Below are positions 52,510 to 62,008 of a stretch of DNA of 64,000 nt, piece after piece. The notes under the pieces were generated by a model that saw only the letters and a program-made list of their open reading frames with translations, did no database searches and had not been told where the DNA came from. Each line of letters starts with the position of its first letter. Position 1 is the stretch's first letter. The stretch is from Solimonas variicoloris DSM 15731 (GTDB taxonomy: Bacteria > Pseudomonadota > Gammaproteobacteria > Nevskiales > Nevskiaceae): the NCBI RefSeq assembly GCF_000382285.1, contig NZ_KB907927.1, forward strand, positions 62,001-126,000, written 5' to 3'. Made by a program: the position numbers and the translations under genes.

Positions 52510-53469
52510 TCAGTGGCCGTGCTCGGCGCCCGCAGCGCCTTGCTGCGACAGCAGCACGAAGCTGTTATCGCTGGCATAGCGTTCGCCGGCAGCCAGACCG
52601 TCAAGCACTTCGCTGTATTCGTCGTCGCTGCGTCCGAGGCGCAGCGGCCGCGCTTCGAAATCGCCGTCGGCGTGCTGAACGAAGACGATGACTTTCCCAT
52701 CCTGCATCTGCAGCGCGCTGTTGCGTACGGCGAGCGGAGCGACATTGGCGCCGAGAACGACTTCCGCGCTGACGTACAGCCCCGGGGCCCAGTTCCGTTG
52801 CGGGTTGTCGAGCAGCACCCGGGCGCTCAGCGACTGCTGCGTGCTGCGGCCGATCGGCGCCACGTAGACCAGCACGCCTTCTCCGGACAGTGCGCCGTCG
52901 GAGCTTTTCACGCGCACGCGTTGGCCGGTCCGGACGCGGGCCAGATCGCGCGGGAACAGCGACAGCTCGACCCAGACCGTCGACAGGTCGGCCACTGTGA
53001 AAAGCGCGCGGCTGCCGCTCTGCTCGCCCGGATTGGCGTTGCGGGCGGTGACGATCCCGCCGAGCGGTGCGCTCACCGCGTAGGTCTGCAGGCTTTCGTC
53101 ACTTTCGACGAGGGCCAGTGTTTCCCCGGGCGTGACGGGGTCTCCGATCTTCTTGGTCACCCGGCGGATCACCCCCGGGAAGCGCGCCGTGACTTCCAGT
53201 ACGCGTTCCGCATTGGGCTCGATGGCACCGTACAGCGATAGCGTTTCGTGAATCGGAGCGGAACCGGCGGCCGCAATCGCGATGCCGGCAGCGGCGAGTT
53301 GCGGTGCGTTCAGCTCGACGCGTGATTCCGGGTCATGACCGGGTTCAGTGTGGGTCTCGGCGGCGTGCTGTTCGGCGGAAGCGGCCGGCGGGGGCGCGTT
53401 ATCGGCACCGCCGCAGGCGGCGAGTGCGACCAGCAAGGTGGCGAGTACCGGCAGCAGTACATTATTCAT
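52510..53469 (-). CDS. czcB: Efflux RND periplasmic adaptor CzcB
   Basis: 319 residues. Lipoprotein-type signal (LATLLVALAACGG, lipobox with Cys19), then a His-rich stretch (QHAAETHTEPGHDPE), a barrel-sandwich lipoyl domain (RFPGVIRRVTKKIGDPVTPGETLALVESDE ... SAPLGGIVTARNANPGEQ) and beta-barrel (VWVELSLFPRDLARVRTGQRV). It ends EHGH. It is the membrane-fusion protein linking CzcA to CzcC and possibly a metal acceptor. MNNVLLP was chosen as start; MPNELPHT (53499) is possible. It has no long alpha-hairpin, as in CzcB/CusB-type adaptors. Confidence 0.93.
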   Translation of the reverse strand: MNNVLLPVLATLLVALAACGGADNAPPPAASAEQHAAETHTEPGHDPESRVELNAPQLAAAGIAIAAAGSAPIHETLSLYGAIEPNAERVLEVTARFPGVIRRVTKKIGDPVTPGETLALVESDESLQTYAVSAPLGGIVTARNANPGEQSGSRALFTVADLSTVWVELSLFPRDLARVRTGQRVRVKSSDGALSGEGVLVYVAPIGRSTQQSLSARVLLDNPQRNWAPGLYVSAEVVLGANVAPLAVRNSALQMQDGKVIVFVQHADGDFEARPLRLGRSDDEYSEVLDGLAAGERYASDNSFVLLSQQGAAGAEHGH

Positions 53470-53503
53470 GGCAATGGTATGCGGCAGTTCGTTGGGCATC
53501 GGG

Positions 53504-54778
53504 CTAGGACCCGAGCGGGGCATTGATCAGGCGCTCGATTTCCGCGGCGAGGTTCTGCGCTCGCGCGCCGGCTTCGATCCGCGCGCGCTGGATCGCGAGG
53601 TATTCACGCTGTGCGTCGATCAGTTCGAGATAGCTGTAGCGACCACGTTCGAAAGCGTGCTCGGTCTCGCGGAGCATTTCGTCGATCTTCGGCAGCGCCG
53701 TGCGTTCGAGCGTCTCGATGGTCAGCACGGTGTCGCCGAACTCGCGATAGAGCGCGTAAAGCTGGGCTTTGGCGCGCACCAGTGCCGCCTGGCGCTCGGC
53801 CCCGACGAGATCGCGCCGGGCGGCGGCTTCAGCGATCTGCGGCGCGGCGCGGCGGCCCGCAAACAGCGGCAGCGAGATGGAAGCGACGAGCGCGGTGTCG
53901 CCGCTATCCTGTGATCGCCGCACGCCGGCTCCCAGCGTCCAGTCAGCGCGGCGCTGCATCGTTGCCAGCCGGAGTTCGGCATCGCGCAGACGCTCTTCGC
54001 TGGCATAGCGCAGGAAATCCGGAGTTTGCGCAAGGCGCTCGACGAGGACGACGTAGTCGGTCTGGCGGGGGAGGCGGAACAGATCGCCGGCGACTTCATT
54101 GATTGCTTGTCCGTCGATCGTGCCGTCGTCGCGGCCCCACATCGCCGACAGCGAGCGGCGCGCGGCGTCGAGACGGCTCTCGGCCGTACCTTGATCGAGA
54201 TGCGCCTGCGCGAGTGCAATGCTGGCGCGGTCTATTTCGACATGCGGTGCCTTGGCGGCACGTACGCGCCGCTCGGTACTGCGGGCGGTGTTCTCCGCCA
54301 GCCGGGCGGCGCGTGCCGACAGCGCGAGCAGTGCCTGCCGCTCGGCAACGGCGATGAAGCGGCGCGTGACTTCGGCCAGCACATCGAGTTCGGCTGCCTG
54401 GCGGACAGTCGCCAGCGTATCGATGCCCGCTTCGGCGGCGGCCACCCGCGCCTCGCGCTTGCCGCCGAGTTCGACCACCTGCGACAGCGTCAGCGTCGCC
54501 TCGGCAGCATCGAAGCCGGAAGTGGCGCCGGTGCCGGCGAAGTTTTCGAGACTGAACGCCAGGCTCGGTGCCGGACGCAGCGCGGCCTGATTTCGTACGG
54601 CGTCGGCGGCGAGCAGCTGGAATCCGTAGCGTTGCAGATCCGGATTGTGGCGCTGGGCCGCGGCGATCGCCTCGCGCAGCGTGAGCGGTTGCGCACTGGC
54701 CGGCGCCACGCCGGCGAACAGCACACACAATGCAGCGATCCAGCGCCATGGGCTGGCGCCGGTTGTCCATGCGTACAT
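53504..54778 (-). CDS. czcC: Outer-membrane efflux protein CzcC (TolC family)
   Basis: 424 residues. Signal peptide MYAWTTGASPWRWIAALCVLFAGVAPASA, then the OEP repeats (PLTLREAIAAAQRHNPDLQRYG, AEATLTLSQVVELGGKREARV, and the second-half FRKIDEMLRETEHAFERGRYSYLELIDAQREYL-type helices). It forms the outer-membrane channel of the Czc tripartite pump. A CAGGAGTACCCC ribosome-binding site precedes the ATG. First structural gene of czcCBA, 81 bp after the small metal-linked protein gene. Confidence 0.93.
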   Translation of the reverse strand: MYAWTTGASPWRWIAALCVLFAGVAPASAQPLTLREAIAAAQRHNPDLQRYGFQLLAADAVRNQAALRPAPSLAFSLENFAGTGATSGFDAAEATLTLSQVVELGGKREARVAAAEAGIDTLATVRQAAELDVLAEVTRRFIAVAERQALLALSARAARLAENTARSTERRVRAAKAPHVEIDRASIALAQAHLDQGTAESRLDAARRSLSAMWGRDDGTIDGQAINEVAGDLFRLPRQTDYVVLVERLAQTPDFLRYASEERLRDAELRLATMQRRADWTLGAGVRRSQDSGDTALVASISLPLFAGRRAAPQIAEAAARRDLVGAERQAALVRAKAQLYALYREFGDTVLTIETLERTALPKIDEMLRETEHAFERGRYSYLELIDAQREYLAIQRARIEAGARAQNLAAEIERLINAPLGS

Positions 54779-54859
54779 GGGGTACTCCTGAATTGGCCCG
54801 CCCTTCGGGGAGGGCGAGCGAGGCAGCGCGCTCGACCGGAGGTCGGGCGCGGACGGACG

Positions 54860-55252
54860 TCAGGCGCGTGCCGTCAGAGGTGGACCGCGGGTTGGAGGAT
54901 GCCGTAGCCGATGCCTGCGGGCAGCGGCCTCGACCGGGGCGCGGCGCCACGGCCGGCCGGCGGATACGAACTGCGGAAACAGCAGAATCGCGAGCAGCAG
55001 CAGCGGCGGGACATCGAAGTCGAAACCGGCCGGTTTTGCTCCTTCGCCGGGGCCGATCTCGATGTTGCGGTCCCGGTGCTCCGCGCCGATCTCGGTCAGC
55101 GGATGTTCGATGCCGACATCGACGAAATGTACGGACGCCGAGGCTTCCTGGCCGTCGAAGCAGAGATGCAGATGCGCCTCACCGAGCCGGAGCAGCAGCA
55201 GGCAGCACAGCAAGGCTGCGAACAAGGGACGGTTGGCAAGAAAAGCTCTCAT
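54860..55252 (-). CDS. Small exported His/Asp-containing protein heading the czc locus
   Basis: 130 residues. Signal peptide-like N-terminus (MRAFLANRPLFAALLCCLLLLRLGEA), followed by AHLHLCFDGQEASASVHFVDVGIEHP and EIGAEHRDRNIEIGPGEG, which offer His, Cys and acidic metal ligands. A second hydrophobic stretch (VPPLLLLAILLFPQFVSA) precedes a basic tail. I recognise this as the sort of small LHLCFDG protein that often precedes czcCBA in proteobacteria (CzcI-like position), possibly a periplasmic metal sensor or buffer; the function is not established. Confidence 0.7.
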   Translation of the reverse strand: MRAFLANRPLFAALLCCLLLLRLGEAHLHLCFDGQEASASVHFVDVGIEHPLTEIGAEHRDRNIEIGPGEGAKPAGFDFDVPPLLLLAILLFPQFVSAGRPWRRAPVEAAARRHRLRHPPTRGPPLTARA

Positions 55253-55357
55253 CGAGGGCTAGCTTACCGGAGCGAGCGCGGCGCGCAAAGCCGCTCGCGC
55301 ACGTTCGGCATGTTGTTGCACGGCAAGCGACGTATGCTCTCTGCGTGAGTACTGTCC

Positions 55358-56566
55358 TCAGTCCGGAGGAAAATCCCGGCCTGAAACGCCGGCCTCGGCA
55401 TCCTGTGCGGCGAAGACTTCGGCGGCGAGGGCAAACGCGTGGTTGGCGGCGGGCACGCCGCAATAGATCGCCGCCTGCAGCAGCAGTTCCTTGATCTCGT
55501 CGCGGGTCACGCCGTTGTTGCGGGCCGCGCCGAGGTGGAGCTTCAGCTCGCCGTCGTGGCCGAGCGCGAGCAGCATGGCGATCGTCAGCAGCGAGCGCGT
55601 ATGGCCCGGCAAGCCGCCGCGCGTCCACACCGCGCCCCAGGCATTGCGCGTGATGTAGTCCTGGAACTCGGCGTTCAGCGCGTCGGTTCTGCGCAAGGCG
55701 CGATCGACATGCGCGTCGCCGAGCACTTCGCGGCGACGCTGCAGGCCGATGGCGTAGCGCTCGTCCTCGTGCAGATGCTGCACGCAGTCGACGCCGAGAA
55801 AGCCCAGCACGGCGGCATCGAAGGAGGCTCGGGCCTCGATGTTGGACAGATGGGCGGCGGACAGTTCGACCAGCCGGCCGTCGGCCGCGGTGGCGGCGAT
55901 CGCCCGTCCGTCGGCGACGCTGGTGACCGGGTCCTGGCGGCCGGCGATCACCAGCAGCGGAACCCTCAGCGTCGCCAGCGCGCCGCGAAAGTCGGCGTCG
56001 CGCACGGCGGCGCAACCGCCGACATAGCCTTCGGGCGGCGTCTGCAGCAGCTGCGCGTGCACGGCCGCGACCGCCTCGGGCTCTCGTGCGACGAACGCCG
56101 GCGTGAACCAGCGCGCGACGGCGCCGGTGGCGACGTCGGCCATGCCGCTGCTCCGCACTTGCGCGATGCGCGCATTCCATCCGTCGGCGGTGCCGATCTT
56201 GGCGGCGGTGTTGCAGACGATCAGGCGCAGCAGGCGCTGCGGCGCGTGCAGGCCCAGCCACTGGCCGGTGAGGCCGCCGATCGACAGGCCGCAGAAATGC
56301 ACGCGCTGCAGACCGAGCGCGTCGAGCAGGCCGAGCACATCGCGGCCCAGTTGCTCGATGCTGTAATCGCCGGCCGGTGCATCGGAGGCGCCGTGCCCGC
56401 GCAGGTCGTAGCGCAGGACGCGAAAGTGCCGGGCCAGTGCCGGCATCTGCGCGTCCCACATCGACAGCGTGGTGCCGAGCGAGTTGGAGAGCACCAGGAC
56501 GGGGGCGTCTTCAGGTCCGTCGAGGCGATAGTGCAGGCGGATGCCGTTGGCGAGCAGATGGGGCAT
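55358..56566 (-). CDS. pcaDC: Fused 3-oxoadipate enol-lactonase / 4-carboxymuconolactone decarboxylase (PcaDC, PcaL-like)
   Basis: 402 residues. Residues 1-260 are an alpha/beta-hydrolase lactonase (LSNSLGTTLSMWDAQMPALA, nucleophile Ser in FCGLSIGGLTGQW, Asp in AGRQDPVT, His in SAAHLSNIEA). Residues about 275-400 are a carboxymuconolactone decarboxylase (DYITRNAWGAVWTR, LTIAMLLALGHDGELKLHLGAARNNGVTRDEIKELLLQ). It performs two successive protocatechuate-pathway steps, giving 3-oxoadipate. The fusion is known as PcaL in actinobacteria and in some proteobacteria. GAGGAACTG is the ribosome-binding site; the ATG overlaps the pcaB stop (TGATG). Last gene of the pca operon. Confidence 0.93.
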   Translation of the reverse strand: MPHLLANGIRLHYRLDGPEDAPVLVLSNSLGTTLSMWDAQMPALARHFRVLRYDLRGHGASDAPAGDYSIEQLGRDVLGLLDALGLQRVHFCGLSIGGLTGQWLGLHAPQRLLRLIVCNTAAKIGTADGWNARIAQVRSSGMADVATGAVARWFTPAFVAREPEAVAAVHAQLLQTPPEGYVGGCAAVRDADFRGALATLRVPLLVIAGRQDPVTSVADGRAIAATAADGRLVELSAAHLSNIEARASFDAAVLGFLGVDCVQHLHEDERYAIGLQRRREVLGDAHVDRALRRTDALNAEFQDYITRNAWGAVWTRGGLPGHTRSLLTIAMLLALGHDGELKLHLGAARNNGVTRDEIKELLLQAAIYCGVPAANHAFALAAEVFAAQDAEAGVSGRDFPPD

Positions 56567-57927
56567 CAGTTCCTCTCGTGGTATCGCGCCAGCACGTGCG
56601 CGATGAAGTTCGCGCTTTCGCCCAGCGCCGCGCGCGGTTCGAACAGTGCGTCCAGGGTCTCGGCGGTGAGCACGCCGCTGACCACGGCGTCGGCGCAGAG
56701 CTCGTCGCGCAGCGGGCGTCGCGCCGCGGCGGCCCGTCTGGCTGCCTGTTCCACCAGATGATGCGCGCGTTCCTTGCCGAGCGTGGCGGCCAGTTGCATC
56801 GACACGCGTTCCGCGTACGGCAGGCCCAGGCTGGCGTCGAGGTTCTCGCGCATGCGCGCCGTGTCGACCTCGAGGCCGCGCAGCACCTCGTCCATGGCCG
56901 CCAGCGCTCCGCCGCAAAGCCGGACGATCTCCGGCAGCGTGGCCCATTCCGCCGGCCAGTTGCCGAGCCCGCGTTCATGCTCCTGCGGCATCGCGGCGTA
57001 AAGCGTGGCGAGCAGCTGCGGCACGCGCGTCGCGGCGGCGAGGGCGATCGAGCAGCCGACCGGATTGCGTTTGTGCGGCATCGCCGAAGAGCCGCCGCGG
57101 CCGGGCGCCGCGGGTTCGCAGACCTCGCCGATTTCCGTCTGCATCATCAGCGACAGGTCGCGCGCGATCTTGCCGAGCGTGCCGGTCAGCAGGCCGAGCA
57201 GCGCGCCGGCTTCGACCAGGCGGTCGCGGTGCGCGTGCCAGGGCAGGTCCGGCCGTGCCAGTTGCAGTTCCGCGGCCAGCGCTGTGCTCACGGTGTCGGC
57301 CGCAGGGCCGAGCGACGCCAGCGTGCCGGCGGCGCCGCCGAACTGCAGCACGAACAGGCGCGCCGGCAGCTGCCGCAAGCGCTGGCGATGGCGCAGCAGC
57401 GCATCCAGCCAGCCGGCCGTCTTCAGCCCGAAGCTGATCGGCACCGCCTGCTGCAGCCAGGTACGTCCGGCCATGACCGTGTCGCGGTGCCGTTCGGTCA
57501 GCACCGCCGTGGCGTCGATCGCCTGCGTCAAGGCCGATTCGATCGGCGTCCAGGCGTCTCGCAATTGCAGGATCAGCCCGGTATCGATCACGTCCTGGCT
57601 GGTGGCACCCCAGTGCACCCAGCGCGAGGCCTCGGCGTCCTGCTGGCGGACGCGCTCGGTCAGGGCCTTGACCAGCGGGATCGCGAGGTTGCCGGCCTGC
57701 CGCGCGGCGGCGCCGAGCGCGGCGAAGTCGTAGCGCTCGGCGCTGCACTGCGCCTCGATCAGCGGCACGGCCGTGTCCGGGATCAGCCCGCAGCGCGCCA
57801 GCGCCCGTGCCAGCGCGGCCTCGAAGCGCAGCATGGCGGCGACGCGCTGCTGGTCCGAGAAAGCGTGCAGCTGCGCCTCGTCCGAGAACAGGCGCTCCAG
57901 CAGCGGCGAGGAATCGATCGTGCTCAT
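56566..57927 (-). CDS. pcaB: 3-carboxy-cis,cis-muconate cycloisomerase
   Basis: 453 residues, fumarase/aspartase superfamily. ASRWVHWGATSQDVIDTGLIL and the signature GRGGSSAMPHKRNPVGCSIAL (with the catalytic Ser loop) are intact. AGRTWLQQAVPISFGLKTAGWLDALLRHR supports PcaB specificity over adenylosuccinate lyase. It cyclises 3-carboxymuconate, the PcaGH product. It lies 25 bp downstream of pcaG in the pca operon. Confidence 0.95.
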   Translation of the reverse strand: MSTIDSSPLLERLFSDEAQLHAFSDQQRVAAMLRFEAALARALARCGLIPDTAVPLIEAQCSAERYDFAALGAAARQAGNLAIPLVKALTERVRQQDAEASRWVHWGATSQDVIDTGLILQLRDAWTPIESALTQAIDATAVLTERHRDTVMAGRTWLQQAVPISFGLKTAGWLDALLRHRQRLRQLPARLFVLQFGGAAGTLASLGPAADTVSTALAAELQLARPDLPWHAHRDRLVEAGALLGLLTGTLGKIARDLSLMMQTEIGEVCEPAAPGRGGSSAMPHKRNPVGCSIALAAATRVPQLLATLYAAMPQEHERGLGNWPAEWATLPEIVRLCGGALAAMDEVLRGLEVDTARMRENLDASLGLPYAERVSMQLAATLGKERAHHLVEQAARRAAAARRPLRDELCADAVVSGVLTAETLDALFEPRAALGESANFIAHVLARYHERN

Positions 57928-57952
57928 GCGCCGATTATGGCCAAGGCTCCGC

Positions 57953-58480
57953 TCAGTAGCTCAGGAAAGCCGTTTCGCGGGCGCCCTGCATGTGCACGTC
58001 CCAGCGATACGCACCGTCGCCGCTGCGCACCGCCAGCAGCGTCGATCTGCGTTCGCTCGGGACCAGCGCCAGGATCGGGTCCTGCGCGTTGCGCGGCTCG
58101 TCGTCGAAATAGATTCTGGTGCAAGCCTGCTTCAGCAGTCCGCGCATGAAGACGTTGACCAGCAAATGCGGGGCCTGCGGCGCACCGTGCGGTCCGGCCA
58201 CGACGCCCGGCCTGACGGTACGAAGCTCGAAGCGGCCGTCGGCGTCGAGCGGCACGCGCGCGAAACCCCAGTCGCCGTTTTCGGCATAGCGGCCCTGCGC
58301 ATCGGCCTGCCAGAATTCGAGAACGCCGTCGGGCACCGGCGCGCCGAGACCGTCGAACACCTGGCCGCGGATCACCACGGCATCGGCCGCGTCGCCGGCG
58401 AGATCGGTCTTCAGGCCGTTGCGCAGGCCGATGATGAAGTACGGACCGACGGTCTGCGATGCGGATTGCTGAAAGCTCAT
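57953..58480 (-). CDS. pcaG: Protocatechuate 3,4-dioxygenase alpha subunit
   Basis: 175 residues. QSASQTVGPYFIIGL is the alpha-subunit N-terminus; VIRGQVFDGLGAPVPDGVLEFWQADAQGRY and PHLLVNVFMRGLLKQACTRIYF follow. The alpha subunit lacks the iron ligands and contributes to the substrate pocket in the (alpha-beta-Fe) protomer. It starts 1 bp after the pcaH stop codon, as expected for stoichiometric expression. Confidence 0.95.
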   Translation of the reverse strand: MSFQQSASQTVGPYFIIGLRNGLKTDLAGDAADAVVIRGQVFDGLGAPVPDGVLEFWQADAQGRYAENGDWGFARVPLDADGRFELRTVRPGVVAGPHGAPQAPHLLVNVFMRGLLKQACTRIYFDDEPRNAQDPILALVPSERRSTLLAVRSGDGAYRWDVHMQGARETAFLSY

Positions 58481-58481
58481 T

Positions 58482-59198
58482 TCATTGCTCCCACGGCGTT
58501 TCGAGGCGGCCGCGCAGGACGATGTCGAAACGGTAGGCGAGCGCGTATTCCGATGCGCAGTTCTCCCAGTCGAGCGTCGAGACGAGGCGGCGGCGCGCGT
58601 GCTCATCGGCGGTCGCGCGGTAGATCGGATCGATCTCCAGCAGCGGATCGCCGGGAAAATACATTTGCGTCACCAGGCGCTGCGCGAACGCTTCGCCGAA
58701 CAGCGAGAAGTGGATGTGCGCGGGACGCCAGGCGTTGTAGTGGTTGCGCCAGGGATACGCTCCCGGCTTGATGGTCTTGAACCGGTAGCGGCCATGTTCG
58801 TCGGTGAAGACGCGGCCTTCGCCGGAAAAGTGCGGGTCGAGCGGCGCGTCGTGCACGTCGCGCGCGTGCTGGTAGCGGCCGGCGGCGTTGGCCTGCCAGA
58901 CCTCGACCAGCGTGTTGCGCACCGGGCGGCCGTTCTCGTCGAGGACGCGGCCGCTGACGATGATGCGTTCGCCCTGCGGCGAGCCGCCGTTGCCGGCCGT
59001 CAGATCATCCTCGGCGCTGCCGAGGATGTCGCGCGAGAAGCGCGGGCCGCTCACCTCGGACAGCGTGCTCGGCATCCGGATCGGGGCCTGCGTCGGCCCG
59101 CGCTGCACGGTCGACGCATACGGCTCGAAGATGTAATCCGGCTGCGTGTTCCAGAACGGCTTGCGGTAGCCGCGCACTTCGTCCTGCTCTTGCGACAT
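58482..59198 (-). CDS. pcaH: Protocatechuate 3,4-dioxygenase beta subunit
   Basis: 238 residues. The intradiol Fe(III) ligands are visible: a Tyr in AAGRYQHARD, and Tyr, His, His in NHYNAWRPAHIHFSLFG. IIVSGRVLDENGRPVRNTLVEVWQANAAGRY is the intradiol dioxygenase signature. With PcaG it opens protocatechuate between its two hydroxyl groups. GGAG lies 7 bp before the ATG. It follows pcaF by 16 bp. Confidence 0.96.
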   Translation of the reverse strand: MSQEQDEVRGYRKPFWNTQPDYIFEPYASTVQRGPTQAPIRMPSTLSEVSGPRFSRDILGSAEDDLTAGNGGSPQGERIIVSGRVLDENGRPVRNTLVEVWQANAAGRYQHARDVHDAPLDPHFSGEGRVFTDEHGRYRFKTIKPGAYPWRNHYNAWRPAHIHFSLFGEAFAQRLVTQMYFPGDPLLEIDPIYRATADEHARRRLVSTLDWENCASEYALAYRFDIVLRGRLETPWEQ

Positions 59199-59214
59199 GG
59201 GGTTCTCCGATGAT

Positions 59215-60423
<1,209 letters not shown>

Positions 60424-60428
60424 CGCCA

Positions 60429-61091
60429 TCACTCCGGGATGCAGACGCTCGCGCGGCCGTCGCGCAGGACGAGGCCGGTCAGCTTGCGCAACGCTTCGAG
60501 CGACAGGCCGTCGACCATCTCGATGACGCTGGCGCCGTCCGGCCCGAGATCGAAGACCGCGAGATCGGTGTAGACGCGCGACACGCAGCGCAGGCCGGTC
60601 AGCGGATACGTGCATTCGGCGACCAGCTTGCTGTCGCCGGATTTGTTCAGCAGCTCCATCATCACGAAGACCTGCTTGGCGCCGATCGCCAGGTCCATCG
60701 CGCCGCCGACGGCCGGAATCGCATCCGCGGCGCCGGTGTGCCAGTTGGCGAGATCGCCGCGCTCCGAGACCTGGAACGCGCCGAGCACGCAAATGTCGAG
60801 GTGGCCGCCGCGCATCATTGCGAACGAGTCGCCGTGATGGAAATAGCAGCCGCCGGCGAGCAAGGTGACCGGCTGTTTGCCGGCATTGATCAGCTCCGGA
60901 TCTTCGTCGCCCTTCGCAGGCGCGGGACCCATGCCGAGCAGGCCGTTCTCGCTCTGCAGAAAAATTTCCTTGTCGGCCGGCAGGAAGTTGGCGACGGTCG
61001 TCGGCAAGCCGATGCCAAGATTCACATAGGCGCCTTCCGGAATGTCGCGGGCGACGCGTGCCGCCATCTGTTCGCGATCGAGCCTGTTCAT
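60429..61091 (-). CDS. pcaJ: 3-oxoadipate CoA-transferase subunit B
   Basis: 220 residues. [25 protein letters not shown], the catalytic Glu in [14 protein letters not shown], and [30 protein letters not shown] support PcaJ. It activates 3-oxoadipate with CoA from succinyl-CoA together with PcaI. It starts 10 bp after the pcaI stop. The internal [14 protein letters not shown] segment is characteristic of PcaJ as against the ScoB at 13.3 kb. Confidence 0.95.
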   Translation of the reverse strand: MNRLDREQMAARVARDIPEGAYVNLGIGLPTTVANFLPADKEIFLQSENGLLGMGPAPAKGDEDPELINAGKQPVTLLAGGCYFHHGDSFAMMRGGHLDICVLGAFQVSERGDLANWHTGAADAIPAVGGAMDLAIGAKQVFVMMELLNKSGDSKLVAECTYPLTGLRCVSRVYTDLAVFDLGPDGASVIEMVDGLSLEALRKLTGLVLRDGRASVCIPE

Positions 61092-61101
61092 GCTTCGCTC
61101 C

Positions 61102-61785
61102 TTAGGCGGCGGCGCGCCGCGCATCGCCGGTGGCGACGACGCGCTGCACGAAGATGCCGGGCGTGACGACCGCTTCCGGATCGAGTGCGCCGAGCGGCAC
61201 GACCTCGCCGACCTGGGCGATCGTGCACTTGGCCGCCATCGCCATGATCGGCCCGAAATTGCGCGCGGTCTTGCGATAGACGAGGTTGCCCCAGCGGTCG
61301 CCGCGGTGCGCCTTGATCAGCGCGAAATCGGCGTGCAAGGGGTATTCGAGCACGTAATGCCGGCCGGCGATCTCGCGCGTTTCCTTGCCGTCGGCAAGCA
61401 GGGTACCGTAGCCGGTCGGGGTGAAGATCGCGCCGAGGCCGGCGCCGGCGGCCTGGATGCGCGCGGCGAGATTGCCCTGCGGAACCAGTTCGAGTTCGAT
61501 CTCGCCGGCGCGATACAGGGCATCGAAATGATGCGAGTCGGTCTGGCGCGGAAACGAACAGACGATCTTGCGTACGCGCCGCGCTTTGAGCAGCGCCGCC
61601 AGACCGGTCTCGCCGTTGCCGGCGTTGTTGTTGATGATCGTCAGGTCTTTCGCGCCATGCGCGATCAGCGCATCGATCAGCCGATCCGGCATGCCGGCGG
61701 TGCCGAAGCCGCCGATCATGATGCGCGCACCGTCGAAGACGTCGGCGACGGCGGCTTCGACGGCGGCGATGCTCTTGTCGATCAC
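61102..61785 (-). CDS. pcaI: 3-oxoadipate CoA-transferase subunit A
   Basis: 227 residues from the GTG at 61785 (reads M/V-IDKSIAAVEAAVAD). IMIGGFGTAGMPDRLIDALI, TIINNNAGNGETGLAALL, VCSFPRQTDSHHFDALYRAGEIELE and [18 protein letters not shown] are PcaI signatures. Family members begin with M-I-[ND]-K-[ST], so the GTG is the natural start although the frame is open to an ATG at 61905. No good Shine-Dalgarno precedes the GTG. Instead a 24-codon reading frame with a strong AAGGAG site ends by overlapping it (GTGA). Confidence 0.94.
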   Translation of the reverse strand: MIDKSIAAVEAAVADVFDGARIMIGGFGTAGMPDRLIDALIAHGAKDLTIINNNAGNGETGLAALLKARRVRKIVCSFPRQTDSHHFDALYRAGEIELELVPQGNLAARIQAAGAGLGAIFTPTGYGTLLADGKETREIAGRHYVLEYPLHADFALIKAHRGDRWGNLVYRKTARNFGPIMAMAAKCTIAQVGEVVPLGALDPEAVVTPGIFVQRVVATGDARRAAA

Positions 61786-61856
61786 GAGCCCAGCCCCGGC
61801 GTGTGCGCCGCGCGCCGCGGCAGACCTGCGTGCAGGATCTGGGTACGGATGGCCAT
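61782..61856 (-). CDS. 24-residue leader reading frame translationally coupled to pcaI
   Basis: ATG at 61856 preceded by AAGGAG (7 bp spacing); encodes MAIRTQILHAGLPRRAAHTP then GLGS and a TGA that overlaps the pcaI GTG by 4 bp. The strong ribosome-binding site here and the weak one before pcaI suggest ribosomes load on this leader and reinitiate at pcaI. No attenuation hairpin was seen. It could also be the remnant of a frameshifted longer pcaI N-terminus. Confidence 0.5.
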   Translation of the reverse strand: MAIRTQILHAGLPRRAAHTPGLGS

Positions 61857-61935
61857 CTACTTGCTCCTTGCGACGGATGAATGCCGTTCTGATGGTGGTG
61901 GGCAAGGTACGCCCCCGAATACGCTATGCTCAAGA

Positions 61936-61965
61936 CCGGTTATCGAAATATGGTGCGATAATCGG
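61936..61965. promoter_or_regulatory. Candidate PcaR (IclR-family) operator between pcaI and pcaR
   Basis: Inverted repeat CCGGTTATCG - 10 bp - CGATAATCGG (9 of 10 positions match). The half-site contains CGATAATCG, the core of PcaU/PobR/PcaR sites known from Acinetobacter and Pseudomonas (GTTCGATAATCGCAC). It lies 43-73 bp upstream of pcaR and about 80 bp upstream of the pcaI leader. The right arm holds GATAAT, a possible -10 of pcaR, suggesting autorepression. Confidence 0.75.
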
Positions 61966-62008
61966 ACATAGCGGCAGACGTCAGGACGGTCGCCGGGAGG
62001 GAGCGCAG

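Noticed and set aside
61102-61905. Starting pcaI at the in-frame ATG 61905 (267 residues)
   Set aside because: The extra 40 residues are not PcaI-like and no Shine-Dalgarno precedes that ATG; the GTG at 61785 gives the family N-terminus.
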